A stretch of DNA of 5,795 nt from Gammaproteobacteria bacterium (lineage in GTDB: Bacteria > Pseudomonadota > Gammaproteobacteria > QOAV01): positions 1-5,795 of the forward strand of contig QOAV01000032.1 of assembly GCA_003972845.1 (NCBI GenBank), read 5' to 3'. A program made the position numbers and the translations under genes. How positions within the stretch are numbered: position 1 is the stretch's first letter; the number at the start of each line of letters is the position of its first letter. Shown in pieces: positions 1 through 5,795 of the stretch. The notes beneath the pieces were generated by a model that was given only the letters and a program-made list of their open reading frames with translations, ran no database searches and was not told where the DNA came from.

Positions 1-282
1 CGCTGCCAGGCGTTTAATGACTTCCAGTTGCGCCAGGTGATGGTGATAGTAGGTGTGCGATTCACCCACCACAACCGCGCGCGCTTTTTTCAGTTCCGGT
101 ATGATCTGGCTGAGGCCGGTAACGCGATTCAGGTTGATCACGCCGGGCTCGCAGGCATCGCCAGTGGAAGCGGGTTTGACACTGTCCTGCGTCGTTGGCC
201 TCCATTGCGCGCAGCCGCCCAGTGACAGCAGTGAAATACTGAGCCAAAGAAAAAAAACCGAAGGTAAGTGACGGATATTCAT
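1..282 (-). CDS. ChaN-family (DUF399-like) lipoprotein, N-terminal part; runs off the window
   Basis: Reading leftward from the ATG at 282-280, 94 codons stay open to the window edge, so the C-terminal part is missing. Residues 1-23 form a lipoprotein signal peptide (Arg4, then a hydrophobic stretch VFFLWLSISLLSLGG) ending in a lipobox L21-G22-G23-C24. Cys24 would be lipidated, and Ala25 after it fits outer-membrane sorting. Residues about 68-92 read RAVVVGESHTYYHHHLAQLE and onward. This VVVGE-x-H strand followed by HHLAQLEVI is the start of the ChaN fold, a family known from Campylobacter ChaN as a haem-binding lipoprotein linked to iron uptake, within the wider EreA/ChaN/TIKI-type superfamily. 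The haem role is family knowledge and is not shown here. An in-frame ATG lies four codons upstream (294-292), but 282 gives the more usual signal peptide. The gene diverges from the M1-like peptidase and overlaps its start codon. Confidence 0.8.
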   Translation of the reverse strand, partial: MNIRHLPSVFFLWLSISLLSLGGCAQWRPTTQDSVKPASTGDACEPGVINLNRVTGLSQIIPELKKARAVVVGESHTYYHHHLAQLEVIKRLAA

Positions 283-2371
283 GAAAAAGACCATCTCATT
301 GTTCTTGTTGATAACCAGCCTGGTTTCCAGCCTCGTGGCGCGCTCCGGTGAAACAGTTCACCATGATCTGAAAGTGGCCGTGAACCCGGCAACATCGACG
401 CTGGAGGTGCTGGACTCTATCACATTGCCGCAAAAAGCCTGTCAGCCTCAGTGTCTGTTCAGTTTGGACAAGGGGCTGAGTCTTTCGTTCTTGCCGCCTT
501 CGGTAAAGAACTATCCGACGCCGGTTCAGCAGGTTAACGCCTGGTCAGTGTCGCCCGACGCAAGTGGCCGGCTGACGCTGAAATACGCCGGAACCATCCG
601 TCACGGCCTGGAAAACATCTCCGATGCGGTGGGCAAAGCCCAGCAGGTCACGCGCGGAACCATCAGCGAGCAGGGCGTGTATCTCGATAGCGCCAGCCAC
701 TGGTATCCGGTGTTCTACAATGAACAGGGCGAATTGCCGGTCAGTTTCAGCCTGCAGGTCAGTCTGCCCGAGGGCTGGAAAGCCATCTCCCAGGGCCAGA
801 GATCTGGAAATACCTGGGCCGAAAGCTCGCCGCAGCAGGAAATCTATCTGGTCGCCGGCAAATACCGGTTGTATCAACGGCCTTTAAAAAGCCCGGGAGA
901 CAAGGGCGAGGCTCTGGTTTATCTGCATGAAGCTGATGATGATCTGGCCGAGCGCTACCTCCGGGTCACCGACGAATACGTGAACATGTACAGCAAGCTG
1001 CTGGGCGACTATCCCTACACCAAATTTGCTCTGGCGGAAAATTTCTGGGAATCCGGTTACGGCATGCCTTCGTTCACCCTGCTGGGGCCACGGGTGATGC
1101 GTTTTCCGTTCATCCTGACTTCGTCCTATCCCCATGAAATTCTGCATAACTGGTGGGGAAACGGTGTTTACGTGGATTACGCCAGCGGTAACTGGTGCGA
1201 AGGGTTGACTTCTTATCAGGCCGATCATTATTTCAAGGAAAAAGCCGGCAAGGGTGCTGATTATCGCCGCGAGGCGTTACAGAAATATGCCGATTACGTG
1301 AAAAAAGGCGACGATTTTCCGCTTGCCGAATTCCATGGTCGCCACGGCGATATATCCGCCGCCATCGGCTACAGCAAGGGCATGATGTTTTTCCACATGC
1401 TGAAAAACCGTCTTGGCAAAAGCATATTCATCAACGGGTTGCGCCGGCTGTACAGCGACTTTCTGTTCAGGCAAGCCAGTTTCGACGATATTCGGCGTTC
1501 CATGGAGGCGGCCAGCGGCGAAAAGCTGGACGCTTTTTTCGATCAGTGGATCAAGCGGGCCGGGGCGCCAGCTCTGGCGCTTGCCGATGCGCGCCAGGCT
1601 TCTACCGACGGCGGTAACGTCGTGAATTTTAGCCTGAAGCAGACACAACCCGGTGACGTTTATGATTTACGGATACCGGTGGTTATTCGGCTTTCCGGCC
1701 AGTCCGAGCCGTTGCGCAAGGTGGTCAGAATGAGCAAAAAAAGCCAGCAGTTTACTTTTCCCGTCAGTGCGGAGGCAGTCAGTCTCGCGATCGATCCCCA
1801 ATACGACCTTTTCCGTCAGCTCGATCCGTCTGAAATTCCCGTGTCGCTGGGCCAGTTTTTCGCCAGCAAGAAAGCGCTGATTGTGCTGCCACAACAAGCT
1901 TCGCCGGAAATGATGGCGGCGTGGCGCAAGCTGGCCCGGGGCTGGGCCGCCTCGCGACCCGGCGACTGGAAAATTGTAAAGGAACAGAATCTGGAAAACC
2001 TGCCCGATGACACCGCTGTGCTCCTGCTCGGCTGGGGGAACCATTTTGCCAGTATGATCGGAGACCAGATTGCGTTCGACCCTGATACACTGAGTATCGA
2101 CGGCAGCAATATAAGCAAGGCAGATCACAGCATAATGCTGACGACTGGTCGTAACGGACAGGTGCTGGCCTGGCTCACCGCTGACCGCGCAGACGCCATA
2201 CCCGGTTTGGCGCGCAAGCTGCCCCACTACGGAAAATACAGTTACGTGGCATTTAGCGGTGCGGCGCCGACTATCGGTCTGAAAGGTAACTGGCAAATAA
2301 CGGCTTCGCCGCTGATGGCCGAATTCCATCGACCCGGACCGGCTTCCTCGCCGCAATCAACCAAAAGGTAG
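281..2371 (+). CDS. Exported M1-type zinc peptidase-like protein (696 aa)
   Basis: Residues 1 to about 20 (MKKTISLFLLITSLVSSLVA) form a Sec signal peptide with two lysines and a hydrophobic core, so the protein is probably periplasmic or surface-attached. Residues about 25-200 look like the N-terminal beta domain of M1 peptidases. Residues about 215-430 carry the thermolysin-like catalytic domain: H285-E286-x-x-H289, third zinc ligand E307 in GNWCEG, and Y364 in GYSKG, which matches the catalytic tyrosine of the family's Y-x-KG motif. A beta-sandwich (about 440-510) and an unassigned C-terminal domain (about 525-690) follow. The classic GxMEN substrate-anchoring motif is absent; S258-GYGMPSF lies in its place. 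Only 17 residues separate H289 from E307, against 18 in LTA4H. Aminopeptidase activity is therefore an inference. ATG 281 is the only sensible start, since an in-frame TGA lies at 269-271 and the signal peptide begins there. The ribosome-binding site is poor (AAGG at 261-264 is too far). It is first in an apparent operon with ftsH and nfo. Confidence 0.85.
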   Translation: MKKTISLFLLITSLVSSLVARSGETVHHDLKVAVNPATSTLEVLDSITLPQKACQPQCLFSLDKGLSLSFLPPSVKNYPTPVQQVNAWSVSPDASGRLTLKYAGTIRHGLENISDAVGKAQQVTRGTISEQGVYLDSASHWYPVFYNEQGELPVSFSLQVSLPEGWKAISQGQRSGNTWAESSPQQEIYLVAGKYRLYQRPLKSPGDKGEALVYLHEADDDLAERYLRVTDEYVNMYSKLLGDYPYTKFALAENFWESGYGMPSFTLLGPRVMRFPFILTSSYPHEILHNWWGNGVYVDYASGNWCEGLTSYQADHYFKEKAGKGADYRREALQKYADYVKKGDDFPLAEFHGRHGDISAAIGYSKGMMFFHMLKNRLGKSIFINGLRRLYSDFLFRQASFDDIRRSMEAASGEKLDAFFDQWIKRAGAPALALADARQASTDGGNVVNFSLKQTQPGDVYDLRIPVVIRLSGQSEPLRKVVRMSKKSQQFTFPVSAEAVSLAIDPQYDLFRQLDPSEIPVSLGQFFASKKALIVLPQQASPEMMAAWRKLARGWAASRPGDWKIVKEQNLENLPDDTAVLLLGWGNHFASMIGDQIAFDPDTLSIDGSNISKADHSIMLTTGRNGQVLAWLTADRADAIPGLARKLPHYGKYSYVAFSGAAPTIGLKGNWQITASPLMAEFHRPGPASSPQSTKR

Positions 2372-2373
2372 AG
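2363..2373 (+). promoter_or_regulatory. Ribosome-binding region of ftsH, overlapping the upstream stop codon
   Basis: AAAAGG (2363-2368) ends 10 nt before ATG 2379, and a weaker AGAG (2370-2373) ends 5 nt before it. The region overlaps the TAG stop of the peptidase gene (2369-2371), so ribosomes ending the first gene sit on the start site of the second. This supports co-transcription and possibly translational coupling, and supports ATG 2379 as the ftsH start. Confidence 0.45.
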
Positions 2374-2378
2374 CTATC

Positions 2379-4280
2379 ATGAAAGACAACCGATTCAGTA
2401 TCGGCGAGAAAAAGCCCGACATCGAAATCAACAAGCCGGCGAACAGTGGCCAGAAATTCTGGCAGCGTCCGGATTTTACCCTGCTGCTGTATGTGCTGTT
2501 CATGATCGCCTCCATGTATTTGTGGAAAGGCGCGGCAGCCGGCAGCCCCGAACGTCTGGACTGGAGCGATTTTCTCGCCAGACTCAACAAGAATGAAGTG
2601 ACCGAAGTCTATGTCACCGACCGCTACTTGATGGGCAAACTCACTGAACAGGACGAAAAGCTGCGGCCGAGGACGTTTGTCACTGTACCGCTGAAAGACC
2701 CGGAGCTGGCGAAAAAACTGGAACAGCACAATGTCAAGATTTCGGTGCGCCCGCCTGGCAGCGACTGGCTGAGCAAGTTTATTTTCAACTGGGTGCTGCC
2801 GTTTGGCCTGCTGTTTCTGCTATGGGGCTGGATGATGAAACGCATGGGCGGCGGTGCGGCCGGCATGCTGAATCTGGGCAACAAAGTACGTATTCATCCG
2901 GATACCGGCGAAAAAGTTACCTTTGATGATGTTGCCGGCGCTGACGAGGCCAAGCAGGAACTGGCTGAAATCATCGAATTTCTGAAAGATCCGTCCATCA
3001 TCACCCGTATTGGTGGCCGCATGCCCAAGGGCGTTCTGCTGGCCGGACCGCCGGGAACCGGCAAGACTCTGCTGGCCAGGGCGGTGGCGGGCGAAGCCGA
3101 GGTGCCGTTTTTCAATATTTCCGGTTCCGAGTTCATCGAGATGTTTGTGGGTGTCGGTGCGGCGCGGGTGCGCGACCTGTTTCTGCAGGCGCGGGAAAAA
3201 GCGCCCTGCATCATATTTATTGATGAGCTGGACGCCATTGGCCGGCAACGTGGGGGTATGGTCATGGGCGGTCATGATGAGCGCGAGCAGACACTGAATC
3301 AGTTGCTCACCGAAATGGACGGGTTTGATTCCACCACTGGTGTGGTGGTCATGGCCGCCACCAACCGCCCGGAAATTCTGGATAAGGCGCTACTGCGCGC
3401 GGGCCGCTTCGACCGTCAAATCGTGGTCGACAAACCCGATCTCGAGGCGCGCGAGGCCATACTGAAACTGCATACGCGCAAGATGAAGCTGGCCAGCGAC
3501 GTGGATTTGCATGTGGTGGCGCTGCGCACGCCGGGATTTGTCGGCGCTGATCTGGCCAATATCGCCAATGAGGCGGCGATTCAGGCCATTCGCCACCACC
3601 GTGAAGAAATCACCATGGAAGATTTTGAAGCGGCCATCGACCGCGTCATTGCCGGGCCGGAGAAAAAGCACCGGGCGCTGGGCGAGGAAGAAAAGCGCCG
3701 CGTGGCCTGGCATGAAACCGGACACACCATCGTCGCCAAGACTGTGCCTACTGCCGAGCCTGTGCACAAGGTGTCCATTATTCCGCGTGGCATCGGTGCG
3801 TTGGGATTCACGTTGCAATTGCCGGTGGAAGAAAAATTCCTGTCCACCAAAGAAGAACTGAAAGACCAGATCGCCATTCTGCTCGGCGGCCGGGCGGCGG
3901 AGGAAAGCGTGCTCGGCAGCATATCCAGCGGCGCCTCCAACGACCTGGAAAAGGCCACCGAAATCGCCAGAAGCATGATTACCCGGCTGGGCATGAGCGA
4001 GAAACTGGGACCGCCGACCTGGGGCAAGCGCCAGGAACTGCAGTTCCTGCAGGGACAGGGCGTGACCGAAGAACGCAATTACAGCGAGGAAACCGCGCGT
4101 GAAATCGACGCTGAAGTGAAGGATCTGGTGGAACAAGGGCATGATCGCGCCCTGGAAATCATCAAGCAGCGTCGCGCCGCAGTGGACGCCATAGCCAAAC
4201 AATTGCTGCAAAAAGAAGTCATTTCTGGCGAAGAAGTGGATGAGATCATCGCCGCAGTGGAAGGCGCATCAAATCAATGA
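2379..4280 (+). CDS. ftsH: ATP-dependent zinc metalloprotease FtsH, probable second paralogue (633 aa)
   Basis: FtsH is a hexameric inner-membrane AAA+ protease that pulls membrane and soluble proteins into a cytoplasmic zinc protease chamber. Visible parts in order: a cytoplasmic N-tail of about 30 residues; TM1 about 33-49; a periplasmic domain about 50-130; TM2 about 133-152; and the AAA module. That module has Walker A GPPGTGKT (223-230), pore loop F256-V257-G258, Walker B IIFIDE (278-283) and the second region of homology with ATNRP and arginine fingers R343 and R346. The protease domain has H445-E446-x-x-H449 and third ligand D522 in GASND. All key residues are present and the length is normal. 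LLRAGRFDR replaces the E. coli LLRPGRFDR, and [10 protein letters not shown] is present, as in a subfamily distinct from E. coli FtsH. The usual neighbours rlmE, folP and glmM are not seen, which points to a paralogue (inference). It lies 7 nt after the peptidase gene and overlaps nfo by ATGA. Confidence 0.96.
   Translation: MKDNRFSIGEKKPDIEINKPANSGQKFWQRPDFTLLLYVLFMIASMYLWKGAAAGSPERLDWSDFLARLNKNEVTEVYVTDRYLMGKLTEQDEKLRPRTFVTVPLKDPELAKKLEQHNVKISVRPPGSDWLSKFIFNWVLPFGLLFLLWGWMMKRMGGGAAGMLNLGNKVRIHPDTGEKVTFDDVAGADEAKQELAEIIEFLKDPSIITRIGGRMPKGVLLAGPPGTGKTLLARAVAGEAEVPFFNISGSEFIEMFVGVGAARVRDLFLQAREKAPCIIFIDELDAIGRQRGGMVMGGHDEREQTLNQLLTEMDGFDSTTGVVVMAATNRPEILDKALLRAGRFDRQIVVDKPDLEAREAILKLHTRKMKLASDVDLHVVALRTPGFVGADLANIANEAAIQAIRHHREEITMEDFEAAIDRVIAGPEKKHRALGEEEKRRVAWHETGHTIVAKTVPTAEPVHKVSIIPRGIGALGFTLQLPVEEKFLSTKEELKDQIAILLGGRAAEESVLGSISSGASNDLEKATEIARSMITRLGMSEKLGPPTWGKRQELQFLQGQGVTEERNYSEETAREIDAEVKDLVEQGHDRALEIIKQRRAAVDAIAKQLLQKEVISGEEVDEIIAAVEGASNQ
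4259..4264 (+). promoter_or_regulatory. Shine-Dalgarno of nfo inside the end of ftsH
   Basis: GGAAGG lies 12 nt before ATG 4277, a slightly long spacing. The nfo start overlaps the ftsH stop as ATGA (4277-4280), a standard arrangement for translational coupling. Confidence 0.5.
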
Positions 4281-5121
4281 AATATGTTGGCGCTCACGTC
4301 AGTATAGCCGGCGGCGTTGAGCATGCGCCATTGAATGCTCGGGCCATCGGGGCCAACGCTTTCGCCATGTTCACCAAAAACCAGCGCCAGTGGCACGCAA
4401 AGCCATTGACGGAGTCTTCGATAGCCACGTTCCGGGCCAATCTTGATACGGTCGGTATCGCCAGCGACAAAGTGCTGCCCCATGACAGCTATCTGATCAA
4501 TCTGGGTCACCCCGAAAACGCTGGTTTGAATAAATCCCGCGCTGCGTTTGCCGACGAGATGCAGCGTTGCCAGAAACTGGGCCTGTCATTGCTCAATTTT
4601 CACCCCGGCGCCCATTTGAAACAGATATCGGAAAACAAATGCCTGGCGCGTGTGGGGAATCCATCAATCTGGCGCTGGATGCAACAAAAGGCGTCACCGC
4701 CGTGATTGAGACTACCGCCGGGCAGGGAAGTCATGTGGGTTACCGCTTCGAGCATCTGGCCGAGATCATTGACCTGGTGGAAGACAAAACCCGGGTCGGA
4801 GTCTGTGTGGATACCTGCCACATATTCGTTGCTGGTTACGATCTGCGCAGCGCCGCGGCCTGCGAGGCGACCTTTGCCGAGTTTGAGCGGGTTGTGGGTT
4901 TTGCCTGGCTGCGCGGCATGCACCTGAACGACAGCAAGCCCGAACTGGGCAAGCGCGTTGATCGCCATCAGAATCTTGGCGACGGCCATATCGGCTGGGA
5001 GGCTTTTCGTTACATCATGAATGATGCCCGGTTCGACAATATTCCCATGGTGCTGGAAACTCCGGATGAAAGCCTCTGGCCGGAAGAGATTGAAGCGCTG
5101 CACCGCCTGGCGGGCGTCTAA
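4277..5121 (+). pseudogene. nfo: Endonuclease IV (AP endonuclease, Nfo), interrupted by a one-base frameshift
   Basis: Nfo cuts DNA 5' to abasic sites and removes 3' blocking groups in base excision repair, using three metal ions in a TIM barrel. The first frame runs 126 residues from MKYVGAHVS to CLARV (codon ending 4654) and then goes off-family, stopping at 4703-4705. The homologous sequence resumes in the -1 frame at GAA 4657 (ESINLALD) and runs to TAA 5119-5121. The span of 845 nt is one short of a 281-codon gene. Adding one base gives a protein in exact register with E. coli Nfo numbering, with all nine metal ligands: H69, H109, E145, D179, H182, H216, D229, H231, E261. E. coli reads ARIAESIN at the junction, so GTG-GCG-GAA is a likely original. 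The damage is very recent or a base-calling error in the G run. An internal ATG at 4567 in the second frame is not a credible start. It is co-oriented with ftsH and overlaps it by 4 nt. Confidence 0.93.
4652..4659 (+). other. Frameshift site in nfo (one base missing in GTGGGGAA)
   Basis: Val126 is GTG 4652-4654 and the homologous frame resumes with Glu128 GAA 4657-4659, leaving only GG for codon 127. The G run 4654-4657 marks the spot. It is not a canonical X-XXY-YYZ slippery heptamer: slipping back would pair the GTG-reading tRNA with TGT. I saw no convincing stimulatory hairpin just downstream. Confidence 0.9.
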
Positions 5122-5546
5122 CCTGCTGTTTCTGCTTTTTTGTACCACTCCTGCGCCTTGGCGGGGTCGGCTTCCACGCCCTGGCCCTGCTCGTACATCA
5201 TGCCGATGGTCATCATGGAACCGGGCAGGCCCTGTTCGGCGGCTTTGAGAAACCATTCCATGGCCTTTTGCTCATCTTTTTCCAGACATTCGCCTTCCAT
5301 GTACATGAAACCAAGCCCGTGCTGGGCGTAGGGTTCGCCCTGTTCAGCGGCGGCGCGCATCCATTTGGCAGCTTCTTCCTCGTTGGCTGCGCAGCCCAGC
5401 CCGTTCTGCTTGATCACCGCCATGCGGTACTGGGCGTCGGCGTCTCCGGCTTCCGCCAGTGGTGACAGGAAATGCACCGCCTGCTTGAATTCTCTGGATT
5501 CGAAGGCGGCGATGCCGCTGTTCTTGTTCTGATTGATATCTGACAT
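5118..5546 (-). CDS. Sel1-like (TPR-type) repeat protein, cytoplasmic (142 aa)
   Basis: The protein has no signal peptide or membrane segment. After a helical lead-in (about 10-33, with [16 protein letters not shown]) come three Sel1-like repeats at about 34-70, 71-106 and 107-141. Each has the A-x-x-x-L/M-G-x-M/Y pattern followed by A-x-x-W-x-x-x-A-A-x-x-G, for example [14 protein letters not shown] and [14 protein letters not shown]. Sel1 repeats form alpha-alpha solenoids that bind other proteins, so a scaffold or adaptor role is likely, but the partner is unknown. I chose the ATG at 5546 over the longer option at 5600. GGGGA (5559-5555) lies 8 nt upstream, and the promoter -10 box at 5583-5578 falls downstream of the longer start. 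The TAG stop (5120-5118) overlaps the nfo TAA in a convergent arrangement. Confidence 0.88.
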   Translation of the reverse strand: MSDINQNKNSGIAAFESREFKQAVHFLSPLAEAGDADAQYRMAVIKQNGLGCAANEEEAAKWMRAAAEQGEPYAQHGLGFMYMEGECLEKDEQKAMEWFLKAAEQGLPGSMMTIGMMYEQGQGVEADPAKAQEWYKKAETAG

Positions 5547-5554
5547 GTGGAGTT

Positions 5555-5559
5555 TCCCC
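5555..5559 (-). promoter_or_regulatory. Ribosome-binding site of the Sel1-repeat gene
   Basis: GGGGA on the minus strand lies 8 nt before the ATG at 5546. It decides the start, because the alternative ATG at 5600 would lie upstream of the likely transcription start. Confidence 0.55.
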
Positions 5560-5577
5560 GTTGAGTTAATGTGGCGC

Positions 5578-5606
5578 ATTATATGGGGATGCGCGGCCAT
5601 AACCCA
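5578..5606 (-). promoter_or_regulatory. Sigma-70-type promoter of the Sel1-repeat gene
   Basis: A perfect TATAAT lies on the minus strand at 5583-5578. With a 17-nt spacer the -35 position (5606-5601) reads TGGGTT, a poor match, so the promoter may need an activator or rest mainly on its -10 box. Transcription would begin near 5571, giving a leader of about 25 nt before ATG 5546. Confidence 0.5.
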
Positions 5607-5657
5607 CCTGCTCCTTGGTGGTAGCCGGGGTGGTGGCGGGTGGCGCTGCGGTTACGG

Positions 5658-5686
5658 TTGACAATCAGCGCCTGCTTATGAACACT
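5658..5686 (+). promoter_or_regulatory. Candidate promoter for the rightward gene starting at 5701
   Basis: A perfect TTGACA (5658-5663) is followed after 17 nt by AACACT (5681-5686), which matches three of six -10 positions. The start site would fall near 5693, leaving almost no leader before ATG 5701. The later ATGs at 5710 or 5716 would fit this promoter better. No clear biotin-operator palindrome was seen. Confidence 0.35.
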
Positions 5687-5700
5687 CGCTGTATTTCCGA

Positions 5701-5795
5701 ATGAGCCCGATGCCTATGCCCGCTGTTCAAAATGTTGCAACTGACCGAACGCCAGAATCCGCTGTTCGCCATGACTGGTGCAGGGATGAGGCGGA
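5701..5795 (+). CDS. bioB: Probable biotin synthase BioB, first 31 codons only
   Basis: The frame is open from ATG 5701 to the window end, with alternative in-frame ATGs at 5710 and 5716. Residues 20-31 are SAVRHDWCRDEA. An R-H-D-W followed by an acidic, Ala/Val-rich helix is, as I recall, how many proteobacterial biotin synthases begin, ahead of the radical-SAM CxxxCxxC motif, which lies outside this window. BioB inserts sulfur into dethiobiotin in the last step of biotin synthesis. The preceding 20 residues are low-information and variable, as is usual for this end of BioB. A TTGACA box upstream supports a real gene start. With no catalytic motif visible the name remains tentative, and another protein with a chance RHDW is possible. 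Confidence 0.5.
   Translation, partial: MSPMPMPAVQNVATDRTPESAVRHDWCRDEA

Noticed and set aside
250..257. Run of eight A (T8 in the lipoprotein gene) as a phase-variation tract
   Set aside because: It is short, encodes ordinary Phe codons in a signal peptide, and the frame is intact. It is a possible slippage site, but nothing supports switching.
315..333. Direct repeat CCAGCCT spaced by 12 nt in the peptidase signal-peptide region
   Set aside because: It encodes the repetitive Ser-Leu-Val of the signal peptide and is too short to count as an operator without conservation data.
1667..2356. Minus-strand 229-codon open frame opposite the peptidase gene
   Set aside because: It has no family resemblance, its composition is that of an antisense shadow, and it is fully covered by the real plus-strand gene.
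3390..4211. Long minus-strand open frame opposite ftsH
   Set aside because: It is a mirror frame of a GC-rich conserved gene. It has no recognisable family, no ribosome-binding site, and lies wholly inside the certain ftsH coding sequence.
4567..5121. Separate gene starting at ATG 4567 covering the second half of endonuclease IV
   Set aside because: Its first 30 or so residues are out-of-frame translation of the nfo first half and resemble nothing. Homology begins only at 4657, so this is the 3' part of the frameshifted nfo.
5103..5141. Possible intrinsic terminator after nfo (CCGC/GCGG stem and later T run)
   Set aside because: The stem is only four base pairs and the T run at 5136-5141 is more than 20 nt away, so the parts do not form a terminator.
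5547..5600. An 18-residue N-terminal extension of the Sel1 protein from ATG 5600
   Set aside because: The extension contains the perfect TATAAT of the likely promoter and lacks a good ribosome-binding site, whereas ATG 5546 has GGGGA at 8 nt.

Overview
The window looks like an ordinary chromosomal stretch of a proteobacterium, probably a gammaproteobacterium. The base composition is moderately GC-rich, start codons are ATG, and the proteins resemble gammaproteobacterial families: the endonuclease IV aligns with E. coli Nfo almost without gaps. No mobile element, CRISPR array, tRNA or rRNA was seen. Genus cannot be set from the sequence alone.

Layout. Positions 1-282 hold the 5' end of a minus-strand lipoprotein gene of the ChaN type, cut off by the window edge. 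Its ATG overlaps the ATG of a plus-strand gene at 281, so the two divergent genes have no intergenic space. From 281 to 5121 three plus-strand genes are packed as an apparent operon. The first is an exported M1-type zinc peptidase-like protein (281-2371). After 7 nt comes an FtsH-family membrane AAA+ zinc protease (2379-4280). After an ATGA overlap comes endonuclease IV, nfo (4277-5121). The nfo frame is broken by a single missing base near 4654-4657. With one base restored it would be a 281-residue protein with all nine metal ligands in place. A minus-strand cytoplasmic Sel1-repeat protein (5118-5546) converges on nfo and overlaps its stop codon. A roughly 150-bp divergent control region follows, with a perfect TATAAT for the Sel1 gene and a TTGACA for the rightward gene. 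The window ends in the first 31 codons of a plus-strand gene whose start resembles biotin synthase (BioB).

How the genes may work together. The peptidase would act in the envelope or periplasm, and FtsH at the inner membrane on misfolded or regulated proteins, so two envelope-related zinc proteins sit in one transcript. Nfo, a zinc-dependent AP endonuclease, may simply be co-transcribed. A stress or damage-response theme is possible but is inference. The FtsH belongs to the branch with LLRAGRFDR and [10 protein letters not shown] motifs and is not beside rlmE/folP/glmM, which suggests a second, accessory FtsH. I found no convincing undescribed system. The points most worth checking are the nfo frameshift, the divergent start-codon overlap and the altered substrate-binding motif of the M1-like protein.
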